NCBI RefSeq assembly: GCF_016767715.1
Contig: NZ_CP050145.1
Coordinates: 806,001-870,000, forward strand
Direction: 5' to 3'
Source of the DNA: Mycobacteroides chelonae
Lineage (GTDB): Bacteria; Actinomycetota; Actinomycetes; Mycobacteriales; Mycobacteriaceae
Length of the DNA: 64,000 bases
Shown here in pieces: positions 1-8,537 of the stretch (position 1 is the first letter of the stretch; each line of letters opens with the position of its first letter). A model generated the notes under the pieces. That model saw nothing but the letters and a program-made list of their open reading frames with translations, made no database searches and was not told the origin of the DNA. Position numbers and translations under genes: made by a program.

Positions 1-2
1 TG

Positions 3-1289
3 ATCGCCGCGCCGGTGGGTGTGGGGAAGCGGTTGGCGCAGCTTGCCGGATCGGCTGCCGCGGCGGTAGTTTCGGCAGGCTGGTGGATTGTCACCGTGGA
101 GCTGTGGCCCCCGGGCTCGCGCCCGTGGATTGGCGGATCGCCCGATAACTCGATTCTGGAGCTCACCCTCGGCTACAACGGGTTGGGTCGGCTCAACGGC
201 AACGAGAAGGGCAGCGCGTCCGGTCCGCGTGACGAGATGTACGGCTTCGGTGGCCATTTCGGGAGCGAACCGGGGTTCGGCAGGTTGTTCCAACCGGCGC
301 TCGGCGGGCAGATCGCCTGGCTGCTCCCGACGGCGGTGGCCCTGGCGGTGTTGGGTTTGGTCTTGCTGCGCAAGGACTCCCGAACGGACACACGCCGCGC
401 GGTGCTGATCGTTTTCGGGTTGTGGGTGCTCACCACCGGCACCGTCTTCAGCTACATGCAAGGAATCTTCCACCCCTACTACTCGGTGGCGCTGTCGCCT
501 GCGGTCGCCGCACTTGTGGGGGCGGGTTCGCTCATCGCCTGGCGAGAGCGTGAACGATCTTGGGTGCGTTGGTCTTTGGTGGCCGCGCTATTGCTCACGG
601 TGGTGATGGCCTGGATCTTGCTGGGGCGTTCCCCGGAGTTTGTGCCCTGGCTGCGCTGGGTGATTCTGATCCTGGGGCTCGTCGCTGTCGTCGGCCTGGT
701 CCTGAACAGGTATCCCAAGGCTGTCGCCGCCGCCGCGCTCATCGTGGCGTTGGCCGGTCCGGTCGCATACTCGGTCCAGACCATCGCGACGCCACATAGT
801 GGTGCGCTTCCCTCGGCCGGGCCCGAGGTCAAGGGCGGCGGATTCCCCGACTTCCCGGATATGCCCGGGCGAGAGCATCGTCCGGAATTCGAGGCCGGCC
901 CGAAACGTGGCGGAGGTCTGCTCGATGGCAGTGATCCGGGCCCCAAGATTGTTGCCGCGCTGGAGGCCAACGCTGACCGCTACACCTGGGTGGCTGCTGC
1001 CGTCGGCTCCAACAAGGCGTCGGGCTATCAGCTGGCCACGGGCCGTCCGGTGATGCCCATCGGTGGATTCAACGGGACCGACCCGTCACCGACGCTGGCG
1101 CAGTTTCAGCAATACGTGGCCGACGGGCAGATCCATTACTTCATCGATGGGGAGGGCGGCGGCCATGGTGGCGAGGGATTCAGCCCCCCGGGCAGTGAGA
1201 CCTCGAAAGCCATCCAGGAGTGGGTGCAGCACACGTTCGCCAAACAGACCATCGACGACGTCGATGTCTACGACCTCACGGATCACTAG
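3..1289 (+). CDS. GT39/ArnT-like membrane glycosyltransferase, C-terminal part (5' end outside window)
   Basis: The reading frame is open from position 3, so the GTG at 15 is probably internal and the gene starts upstream of the window. The visible part (about 428 residues) has an extracytoplasmic-looking stretch with ELTLGYNGLGRLNGNE, several hydrophobic segments (about residues 100-120, 130-150, 160-178, 186-205, 212-250) and a C-terminal soluble domain containing GFNGTDPSPTLAQFQQYV. This arrangement is typical of the YkcA/YkcB-like mannosyltransferases of glycosyltransferase family 39, which use polyprenyl-phosphate sugars at the outer face of the membrane. The catalytic N-terminal DE/DD motif lies outside the window, so donor and acceptor cannot be stated. 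It is convergent with serC. Confidence 0.72.
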   Translation: MAAPVGVGKRLAQLAGSAAAAVVSAGWWIVTVELWPPGSRPWIGGSPDNSILELTLGYNGLGRLNGNEKGSASGPRDEMYGFGGHFGSEPGFGRLFQPALGGQIAWLLPTAVALAVLGLVLLRKDSRTDTRRAVLIVFGLWVLTTGTVFSYMQGIFHPYYSVALSPAVAALVGAGSLIAWRERERSWVRWSLVAALLLTVVMAWILLGRSPEFVPWLRWVILILGLVAVVGLVLNRYPKAVAAAALIVALAGPVAYSVQTIATPHSGALPSAGPEVKGGGFPDFPDMPGREHRPEFEAGPKRGGGLLDGSDPGPKIVAALEANADRYTWVAAAVGSNKASGYQLATGRPVMPIGGFNGTDPSPTLAQFQQYVADGQIHYFIDGEGGGHGGEGFSPPGSETSKAIQEWVQHTFAKQTIDDVDVYDLTDH

Positions 1290-1295
1290 CACCCG

Positions 1296-1373
1296 GTCGA
1301 GTGGGAACCTGACGCGTCGAGTGGGAACCTGACGCGGTTTTTGTGGTGTTTTTCCTCGTCAGGTTCCCACTCG
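1296..1373. terminator. Tandem 20-bp repeat plus 17-bp perfect hairpin between convergent genes
   Basis: A 20-bp unit containing GTGGGAACCTGACG occurs twice in tandem (from 1296 and from 1316). The second copy is followed, after a 22-base T-rich loop, by its exact reverse complement: 1318-1334 pairs perfectly with 1357-1373. The element lies between the stop of the glycosyltransferase (1289) and the stop of serC (1391), so it most likely works as a bidirectional terminator. The extra repeat copy allows an alternative, longer-looped hairpin. There is no clear U-tract after the stem, as is common in mycobacteria. Confidence 0.65.
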
Positions 1374-1390
1374 GGGCGTAAGGCGTTGAA

Positions 1391-2596
<1,206 letters not shown>

Positions 2597-2619
2597 CTAG
2601 ATTGGGCCTTCCCGCCCTG

Positions 2620-2646
2620 TTTACACTCGCCCAGAGCTTGTAGACT
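2620..2646 (+). promoter_or_regulatory. Possible sigma-70-type promoter for the oxygenase/fprB operon
   Basis: A TTTACA hexamer at 2620-2625 and a TAGACT hexamer at 2641-2646 (TAnnnT-type -10) are separated by 15 bp, shorter than the usual 17. They lie about 60 bp upstream of the ATG at 2707, which has a strong ribosome binding site (AAAGGAG ending near 2700). This is suggestive only. Confidence 0.3.
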
Positions 2647-2706
2647 TTCAAGTAGCCCCAGAACGTAAAAGTTTGCAGGTCCGTTACTTAATCAAAGGAG
2701 ATAGGC

Positions 2707-3762
2707 ATGTCCCTCCGCGAGAAGTTGCGCGCGAAGAAGGAAGTGCGTGGCGACGCTAAGTACGTCCAGGTGCTGGAGACCCTGTCGCACGGATCGACGA
2801 ACCGGAACTTCGATCCGTTTATCGACATCGACTGGGACTCGCCCGAGTACGCCGTCGTCCCCAATGACACCCGCTGGGTGCTCCCGCATCGCACGGATCC
2901 GCTCGGCCGGCACCCCTGGTACCAGGCGCAACCGCTGGAGAAGCAGATCGAGATCGGCATGTGGCGCCAGGCCAACGTCGCCAAGGTGGGTCTGCACTTC
3001 GAGAGCATCCTGATCCGTGGCCTGATCCAGTACGCCTTCAGTGTGCCCAATGGCTCCCCAGAGTTCCGCTACCTCAACCACGAGTCCATCGAAGAGTGCA
3101 ACCACACCCTGATGTTCCAGGAGATGGTGAACCGCCTCGGTGTCGACGTGCCGGGTATGCCGCGTCTGCTGCGCTGGCTGTCCCCGTTCATTCCGCTGGC
3201 TTCCACTGTCGCACCCGAGACCTTCTTCATCGGTGTGCTTGCCGGGGAAGAGCCCATCGACCACACCCAAAAGAACGTGCTGCGCGAGGGCGACAATCTG
3301 CACCCGATCATGCGCCGCGTCATGGAGATCCATGTCGCCGAGGAGGCCCGCCACATCTCGTTCGCGCATGAGTACCTGCACAAGCGCGTCCCGGCCATGC
3401 ACTGGTTCAACCGGTTTGTGCTGTCCATCAGCACCCCGATCATCATGCGTGTCCTGATGGGCGCCATCATGACGCCGCCGCGCAGCTTCGCCCGGAAGTT
3501 CGACATCCCGCAGGACGTGATGAAGGAGATCTTCTGGAAGAGCCCTGCCTCGCGCCAGACGATGAGCGAGGTCTTCTCCGACGTCCGGATGCTGTGCCGC
3601 GAGGTTGGCATGATGAACCCCATCGCCAAGCTGGTGTGGCGGGTGTTGCACATCGATGGCCGTGCAGCCCGCTACCGCAGTGAGCCGCAGCGTGGCCCGC
3701 TGGTGAACTACTCGGCTCCCGAAGCCGCAGTGGCTGATTCACACAGCGCTGTTCCCGCCTGA
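2707..3762 (+). CDS. AurF-like non-haem diiron oxygenase (Rv0885-type)
   Basis: The 351-residue protein resembles the p-aminobenzoate N-oxygenase (AurF) family of di-iron proteins. Likely iron ligands are visible in two helices: HESIEECNH (from H125) and EEARHISFAH (E212, E213, H216), with a further candidate in VGLHFESILIRG. Family members N- or C-hydroxylate amines or fatty substrates using O2 and two electrons. The gene overlaps the next, fprB, by one base (TGATG), so the ferredoxin/reductase is the obvious electron donor. A strong AAAGGAG ribosome binding site supports the ATG start. The substrate is unknown. Confidence 0.82.
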   Translation: MSLREKLRAKKEVRGDAKYVQVLETLSHGSTNRNFDPFIDIDWDSPEYAVVPNDTRWVLPHRTDPLGRHPWYQAQPLEKQIEIGMWRQANVAKVGLHFESILIRGLIQYAFSVPNGSPEFRYLNHESIEECNHTLMFQEMVNRLGVDVPGMPRLLRWLSPFIPLASTVAPETFFIGVLAGEEPIDHTQKNVLREGDNLHPIMRRVMEIHVAEEARHISFAHEYLHKRVPAMHWFNRFVLSISTPIIMRVLMGAIMTPPRSFARKFDIPQDVMKEIFWKSPASRQTMSEVFSDVRMLCREVGMMNPIAKLVWRVLHIDGRAARYRSEPQRGPLVNYSAPEAAVADSHSAVPA

Positions 3763-5444
3763 TGCCGCACGTAGTTACCCAGGCGTGCTGTAACGAGGGC
3801 TCCTGCGTTTACGCATGCCCGGTGAACTGCATCCATCCCACGCCGGATGAGCCTGATTTCCTCAAGGCGGAGATGCTGCACATCGATGCATCGGCATGCG
3901 TCGACTGCGGTGCCTGCGTTGCGGCGTGCCCGGTCGATGCCATCAAGCCGGACTCGGTGCTCAAGGAAGAGCAGTTGCCCTTCCTGCGGATCAACTCCGA
4001 GTTCTATCCGCGCGAAATCCCCCGCGCCAGCTTGGCTCCGGTCATTCAGGCGCCGCCCGTCCGCTCCAGCGGGCGCGGACTGAAGGTGGCCATCGTCGGC
4101 TCCGGCCCCGCGGCCATGTACGCCGCCGACGAACTGTTGACCCAGCCGAACGTGAAGGTCAGCATGTTCGAGAGGTTGCCTGCCCCTTACGGTTTGGTGC
4201 GTGCCGGGGTGGCCCCCGATCACCAGCAGACCAAGCGGGTGACCAAGCTGTTCGACACGATGGCCGCGCAGCCCAACTTCGAGTTCTTCCTGAACGTCGA
4301 GGTAGGCAAGGACGTCAGCCATGACGAACTGCTGGCGCATCACCATGCGGTGATCTACTCCGTTGGAGCGTCCTCCGATCGGCGCCTGGATATCCCGGGG
4401 ATCGCACTGCCGGGTAGCGCCACCGCCACCGAGGTTGTCGCGTGGATCAACGCCCACCCCGACTACACCGACTTCCGGGTTGATCTCGATCACGAACGTG
4501 CCGTCGTGATCGGTAACGGGAACGTGGCCCTGGACGTAGCGCGTGTGCTCACCGGGAGCACCGACCGCCTCGCACGTACGGATATCTCGGATACCGCACT
4601 GACCGCGTTGCGCAGCAGCGCACTGCGTGAGGTGGTCATCGTCGGGCGCCGTGGGCCGGAACACTCCGCGTTCACGCTGCCTGAGCTGCTTGGTCTCGTG
4701 GGGTTGCCCGATATGACGGTGGTGATCGACGACGAAACGGCCAAGCTGGTCGACGAGGCGCTGCAGACGCATCTGGAGCCGCTGACCCGCCAGAAGCTGG
4801 AGGTGCTGAGCACCTGCCCGCGCGAGGCGCGGGAGCCGGGCGGTAAGACCATTCGTTTCGCCTACAACCGCACTCCCGTCAAGGTCTTGGGGGAGGGGCG
4901 CGTGACGGGCATCGAGTTCCAGCACGGCGACGCCGTCGACACCATCGATGCGGGACTGGTGCTCACCTCGATCGGTTACCGCGGCGTGCCGATGCCTGAT
5001 GTGCCGTTCGACGATCAGCGTGCGGTGATCCCGAATGAGCAGGGGCGCGTGACGGATCCGGCCACAGGCAAGGCGCATCCCGGAACCTATGTGGCGGGAT
5101 GGATCAAGCGCGGTCCGACCGGATTCATCGGGACCAACAAGTCCTGCTCGCAGCAGACCGTTACCTCGCTGGTAGAGGATTACAACAACGGATTGCTCGC
5201 CGATCCCGTGCAACGGCTGTCAGGCTTGTCCAAGCTGATCCAGCGGCGCCAGCCCACGATTGTCGATCACGATGGCTGGCTGGCGATCGACCGTGCGGAG
5301 ATTGCGCGCGGCAAGGGCGAAGGCCGTCCGCGTGACAAGTTCGTCTCGGTGCCGGAAATGCTTCGCGTGGCCGCGAACGCCCCACAACCACCGTTGTGGC
5401 GCAAGGCAATCCGCGGATCGGCGTTGGAAGAACTGCTCCGGTAG
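3762..5444 (+). CDS. fprB: Ferredoxin-fused ferredoxin/NADP(+) reductase FprB
   Basis: 560 residues. The N-terminal ~60 residues are a bacterial ferredoxin with two clusters of cysteines (CCNEGSCVYACPVNC and CVDCGACVAACPVDAIKP), followed by an adrenodoxin-reductase-like flavoprotein: FAD-binding VAIVGSGPAAMYAADEL near residue 110, an NADP-binding VVIGNGNVALDVARVL near 248, and the C-terminal ATG-like segment GWIKRGPTGFIGTNK. It transfers electrons from NADPH through FAD to the iron-sulfur domain. The ATG overlaps the stop of the diiron oxygenase, so the two are translationally coupled. Length and architecture match Rv0886 (FprB). Confidence 0.93.
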   Translation: MPHVVTQACCNEGSCVYACPVNCIHPTPDEPDFLKAEMLHIDASACVDCGACVAACPVDAIKPDSVLKEEQLPFLRINSEFYPREIPRASLAPVIQAPPVRSSGRGLKVAIVGSGPAAMYAADELLTQPNVKVSMFERLPAPYGLVRAGVAPDHQQTKRVTKLFDTMAAQPNFEFFLNVEVGKDVSHDELLAHHHAVIYSVGASSDRRLDIPGIALPGSATATEVVAWINAHPDYTDFRVDLDHERAVVIGNGNVALDVARVLTGSTDRLARTDISDTALTALRSSALREVVIVGRRGPEHSAFTLPELLGLVGLPDMTVVIDDETAKLVDEALQTHLEPLTRQKLEVLSTCPREAREPGGKTIRFAYNRTPVKVLGEGRVTGIEFQHGDAVDTIDAGLVLTSIGYRGVPMPDVPFDDQRAVIPNEQGRVTDPATGKAHPGTYVAGWIKRGPTGFIGTNKSCSQQTVTSLVEDYNNGLLADPVQRLSGLSKLIQRRQPTIVDHDGWLAIDRAEIARGKGEGRPRDKFVSVPEMLRVAANAPQPPLWRKAIRGSALEELLR

Positions 5445-5447
5445 GGC

Positions 5448-5924
5448 CTACTCGCCGCCGCCGGCGACGTACTTCTTGAGGTCTTCGGGGTTGACGATCT
5501 TCACCGGTTGGCCCAATGACCACAGGTGCCCGAACGGGTCCTTGATGACGCCGAAGCGGTCGCCCCAGAACTGGTCTTCGAGTGGCATCTCGATGCTCGC
5601 TCCGGCGTCGACGGCACGGCTGAACCAGTGGTCGACATTGGGCACCGTGAGGTGGATGGTGACCGGGGTGCCGCCGAGGGCGGTGGGCGTGCTGGATTTG
5701 CCGTCGTTGTACTCGGGAAAATCGTCATTCATCATGATGGTCGTGCCGTTGATCTTGACGGCGGCGTGCATCACCTTGCCGTCGGGAGTCTCCAGTAGTC
5801 CGAGCTCTTCGGCACCAAAGGCCTTCTTATAGAACTCGATCGCCGCGCGCGAATCCTCGACGATGATGTAGGGCGAGACGGAGGGTTCTACTGGGGGGAG
5901 GTCGGGAGGGGTCATAGGCCCCAC
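5448..5924 (-). CDS. VOC/glyoxalase superfamily protein (Rv0887c-type, PhnB-like)
   Basis: About 155 residues with paired beta-alpha-beta-beta-beta modules typical of the vicinal oxygen chelate fold: SVSPYIIVEDSRAAIEFYKKAFG at the start and GDRFGVIKDPFGHLWSLG near the end, the PhnB/DUF1428-like pattern. The metal and substrate are unknown. The first ATG (5924) and a second ATG three codons later are both possible. It ends 3 bp after the fprB stop on the opposite strand, so the two genes are convergent with no room for a long terminator. Confidence 0.8.
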   Translation of the reverse strand: MGPMTPPDLPPVEPSVSPYIIVEDSRAAIEFYKKAFGAEELGLLETPDGKVMHAAVKINGTTIMMNDDFPEYNDGKSSTPTALGGTPVTIHLTVPNVDHWFSRAVDAGASIEMPLEDQFWGDRFGVIKDPFGHLWSLGQPVKIVNPEDLKKYVAGGGE

Positions 5925-5961
5925 CCAACCACCTCCCGCGTAGTGACGCCAGAAGTTCAGG

Positions 5962-7098
5962 TTATGCGTCTACCCGAGAGCGCAGCAGCCCGAACCCTTC
6001 CACGGACTCGATCGGACGCGGCCCGGGCCCGACATACAGTGCGGCCGGTCGCACCAGCTTGTCGAGACGCTTCTGCTCCAGGATGTGCGCGCTCCAGCCC
6101 GCGGTGCGGGCACAGGTGAACATCGCCGGCATCATGCGGGTCGGCACCTGCGCGAAGTCGAGTATGACCGCTGCCCAGAACTCGACATTGGTCTCGATGA
6201 CACGGTCGGGACGACGTTCGCGCAGCTCGGTGAGGGCGGCCTGCTCAACGGCGGCGGCCACCTCGTAGCGAGTGGCGTCGAGGCGCTTGGCGGTGCTGCG
6301 CAGCACGCGCGCCCGCGGATCCTCGGCCCGGTACACCCGGTGACCGAAGCCCATGAGCTTCTCGCGGCGATCCAGGATGCCCTTGATGACGCCGCGGGCG
6401 TCGCCGGTCTTTTCCGCCTGCTCGATCATGGGCAGTACGCGGGCGGGTGCGCCGCCGTGCAGCGGACCGCTCATCGCGCCCACCGCACCGGAGAGGGCGG
6501 CCGCCACATCGGCGCCGGTGGAGGCGATGACCCGGGCGGTGAAGGTTGAGGCGTTCATACCGTGTTCGGCGGCAGACACCCAGTAGGCGTCGATTGCCTC
6601 GACGTGCTTGGGATCGGGATCGCCCTGCCAGCGAGTCATGAAACGTTCTGTCACGGTGGAGCATTCATCGATCAGGCGTTGGGGTACGGCGGGTTCGGCG
6701 TTGCCTCGTGCGGACTGGGCGACGTACGAAAGCGCCATCACCGAGGCGCGGGCCAGCTGATTTCGCGCGACTGATTCCTCGGTGTCCAGCAGCGGCTCAA
6801 AGCCCCAGATGGGAGCGAGCATGGCCAGCCCGGCCTGCACGTCCACGCGGACGTCCCCGGTGTGAACCGGGATGGGAAAGGGCTCGGCCGGTGGCAGGCC
6901 CTGGCCGAACTTACCGTCGACCAACAGTGCCCATACGTCACCGAAGGTCACCCGCTGGGTGACCAGATCCTCGATGTCGACACCGCGGTAGCGCAGGGCT
7001 CCGCCGTCCTTATCGGGCTCGGCGATTTCGGTGGCGAAGGCCGTCACGCCCTCCAGTCCAGGTGCGAAATCCGCTGGTAGCGGCGCTGCAACCGTCAT
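5962..7098 (-). CDS. citA: Citrate synthase CitA (second citrate synthase)
   Basis: 378 residues from the ATG at 7098 (MTVAAPLPADFAPGLEGV); an ATG ten codons upstream is less likely because the family begins near this point. Family signatures are RYRGVDIEDLV at the N-terminus, GPLHGGAP in the active-site loop, and MGFGHRVYRAEDPRA, which carries the catalytic histidine of the citrate/2-methylcitrate synthase family. It condenses acetyl-CoA with oxaloacetate. A second, more canonical citrate synthase (gltA2) lies at 32.1 kb, so the window holds both paralogues, on either side of the glycolipid locus. It is divergent from pdxH. Confidence 0.93.
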   Translation of the reverse strand: MTVAAPLPADFAPGLEGVTAFATEIAEPDKDGGALRYRGVDIEDLVTQRVTFGDVWALLVDGKFGQGLPPAEPFPIPVHTGDVRVDVQAGLAMLAPIWGFEPLLDTEESVARNQLARASVMALSYVAQSARGNAEPAVPQRLIDECSTVTERFMTRWQGDPDPKHVEAIDAYWVSAAEHGMNASTFTARVIASTGADVAAALSGAVGAMSGPLHGGAPARVLPMIEQAEKTGDARGVIKGILDRREKLMGFGHRVYRAEDPRARVLRSTAKRLDATRYEVAAAVEQAALTELRERRPDRVIETNVEFWAAVILDFAQVPTRMMPAMFTCARTAGWSAHILEQKRLDKLVRPAALYVGPGPRPIESVEGFGLLRSRVDA

Positions 7099-7145
7099 GA
7101 TTCTCGACTCCCTACCTGTGGGTAACAACTCGGTAAAGGCGATTC

Positions 7146-7157
7146 TTGCACCTGCAA
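7146..7157. promoter_or_regulatory. TTGCA-CC-TGCAA palindrome upstream of citA
   Basis: A perfect 5-2-5 inverted repeat lies 48 bp upstream of the citA start in the citA/pdxH divergent promoter. It resembles the TTTGCAAA-type sites reported for RamB/PrpR regulators of acetate and propionate metabolism in actinobacteria, which would fit a citrate synthase gene. A second inverted repeat (GGTGA...TCACC) follows near 7163-7180. Confidence 0.35.
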
Positions 7158-7208
7158 ATAAGGGTGATTCTTAGTCACCTTGATCTCTCTTAGACGCTCG
7201 CCTGTAGC

Positions 7209-7856
7209 GTGATTTTCGTGACCGAATGGCTGCGCTCGGACTACCGTCCCGGAGAAAAGGACGGCAGTGGCGATCTGGATGTCGATTGGCTGGCCGACGG
7301 CTGGCTTCCCTTGTTGCGCAAATGGTTTGACCTTGCGGTGTCCTCGGGTATCCCCGAACCGAATGCGATGGTGCTTGCCACTGTCGATGGCGGCCGGCCC
7401 GTGACGCGCACGGTGCTGTGCAAGGGGCTCGACTCCGCGGGTGTGACGTTCTTCTCAAACTATGACTCCGCCAAGGGGCGCCAACTCCAGCAAGCGCCCT
7501 ACGCGAGCGTCACCTTTCCCTGGTACGCGCTGGGGCGGCAGGTCCACGTGCGTGGCGCGGTGACCAAGGTCGATCCGGCCCAGACCGCCAACTACTGGAC
7601 CAACCGTCCGCGCGGATCGCAGCTGGGGGCCTGGGCCTCACAGCAGTCGGCGCCCATCGAATCGCGAGCGGCACTGTTGGCTCAGCTTGATGACGTCACT
7701 GCTCGGTTCGCCGATGTGGAGACGGTGCCGGTGCCCCCGCAGTGGGGTGGCTACGTGATCGCTCCGGAGACGGTGGAGTTCTGGCAGGGCCGTGAGAACC
7801 GCGTGCACAACCGGATTGTTTTGCAAGACGGGCGGATTGAGCGGCTGCAGCCCTGA
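7209..7856 (+). CDS. pdxH: Pyridoxine/pyridoxamine 5'-phosphate oxidase PdxH
   Basis: 215 residues. FMN enzyme that oxidises pyridoxamine- or pyridoxine-5'-phosphate to pyridoxal phosphate, the cofactor used, for example, by SerC nearby. Characteristic segments are [52 protein letters not shown] and the C-terminal [13 protein letters not shown] with the RLHDR-like phosphate/FMN-contacting motif altered to NRVHNR. The GTG at 7209 is used here; a GTG at 7218 would remove three residues. It is 3 bp upstream of the GAP-family gene, implying co-transcription. Confidence 0.92.
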   Translation: MIFVTEWLRSDYRPGEKDGSGDLDVDWLADGWLPLLRKWFDLAVSSGIPEPNAMVLATVDGGRPVTRTVLCKGLDSAGVTFFSNYDSAKGRQLQQAPYASVTFPWYALGRQVHVRGAVTKVDPAQTANYWTNRPRGSQLGAWASQQSAPIESRAALLAQLDDVTARFADVETVPVPPQWGGYVIAPETVEFWQGRENRVHNRIVLQDGRIERLQP

Positions 7857-7859
7857 CAT

Positions 7860-8513
7860 ATGTGGATCACATTGCTGGTGATGGCCCTTGCCGTCAGCTT
7901 CGAACCGTTCCGGCTGGGCATGACGGTGCTGATGCTGAATCGGCCGCGCCCACAGCTGCAGCTGCTGGCGTTTCTGTGTGGTGGGTTCGTCATGGGGACG
8001 ACAGTGGGGCTCGTGGTGCTGTTCACCTTCCGGCACGTGTCGACTGGATCGGCGCAGTTCACGTTGCCGCGGGTGCAGATCGGCATCGGGGTGGCGGCAC
8101 TGCTCGTCGCCGCGTTACTGGCGTCTCGGGTGCGGGGTCCATCGTCAAATGCGCAGTTGGACAAGGTCACCGGGCGTATTCAGTCCATCGCGACGGGCGG
8201 ATCGCTGTGGGTGGCATTGGTTGCCGGGCTGGGAATCGCCCTGCCCTCGGTTGATTTTCTGGCCGCGCTGGCCGTGATCGTGGCCTCGGGCACCCCGGCG
8301 GCCACGCAGGTCACCGCCCTGCTGATGTTCAACATCATCGCCTTCGCGCTGATCGAGGTTCCGCTACTGGCCCATGTTGTGGCGCCGGAGCGCACGGCTG
8401 AGGTGATGGCGAGGCTCAACAGCTGGATACAGTCCAACCGTCGCCGCAACATCGCGCTAGTGCTGGCCGTGGTCGGATGTGTGCTGCTCGCCGTCGGGTT
8501 AGCCGCGATCTGA
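7860..8513 (+). CDS. GAP/Sap-family integral membrane protein (glycolipid translocation accessory)
   Basis: 217 residues with about six hydrophobic segments, starting WITLLVMALAVSFEPFRLG; the conserved N-terminal hydrophobic helix with a PxRLG turn is typical of the GAP (GPL-addressing protein)/Sap (sulfolipid-addressing protein) family. Members occur next to mmpL genes in mycobacterial glycolipid loci and are needed for surface delivery of GPL or sulfolipid. The gene follows the pdxH stop by 3 bp with no good ribosome binding site, so translation is probably coupled to pdxH. It is convergent with the fadD of the TPP-type locus, suggesting a role in that export pathway (inference). Confidence 0.78.
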   Translation: MWITLLVMALAVSFEPFRLGMTVLMLNRPRPQLQLLAFLCGGFVMGTTVGLVVLFTFRHVSTGSAQFTLPRVQIGIGVAALLVAALLASRVRGPSSNAQLDKVTGRIQSIATGGSLWVALVAGLGIALPSVDFLAALAVIVASGTPAATQVTALLMFNIIAFALIEVPLLAHVVAPERTAEVMARLNSWIQSNRRRNIALVLAVVGCVLLAVGLAAI

Positions 8514-8537
8514 CGGCATTCGCCAGTCGCGTCGGGG

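Noticed and set aside
3708..5213. Long open frame on the minus strand opposite fprB
   Set aside because: It is antisense to a clear fprB with conserved motifs; its His/Gly/Arg/Gln-rich composition is typical of antisense frames in high-GC DNA.
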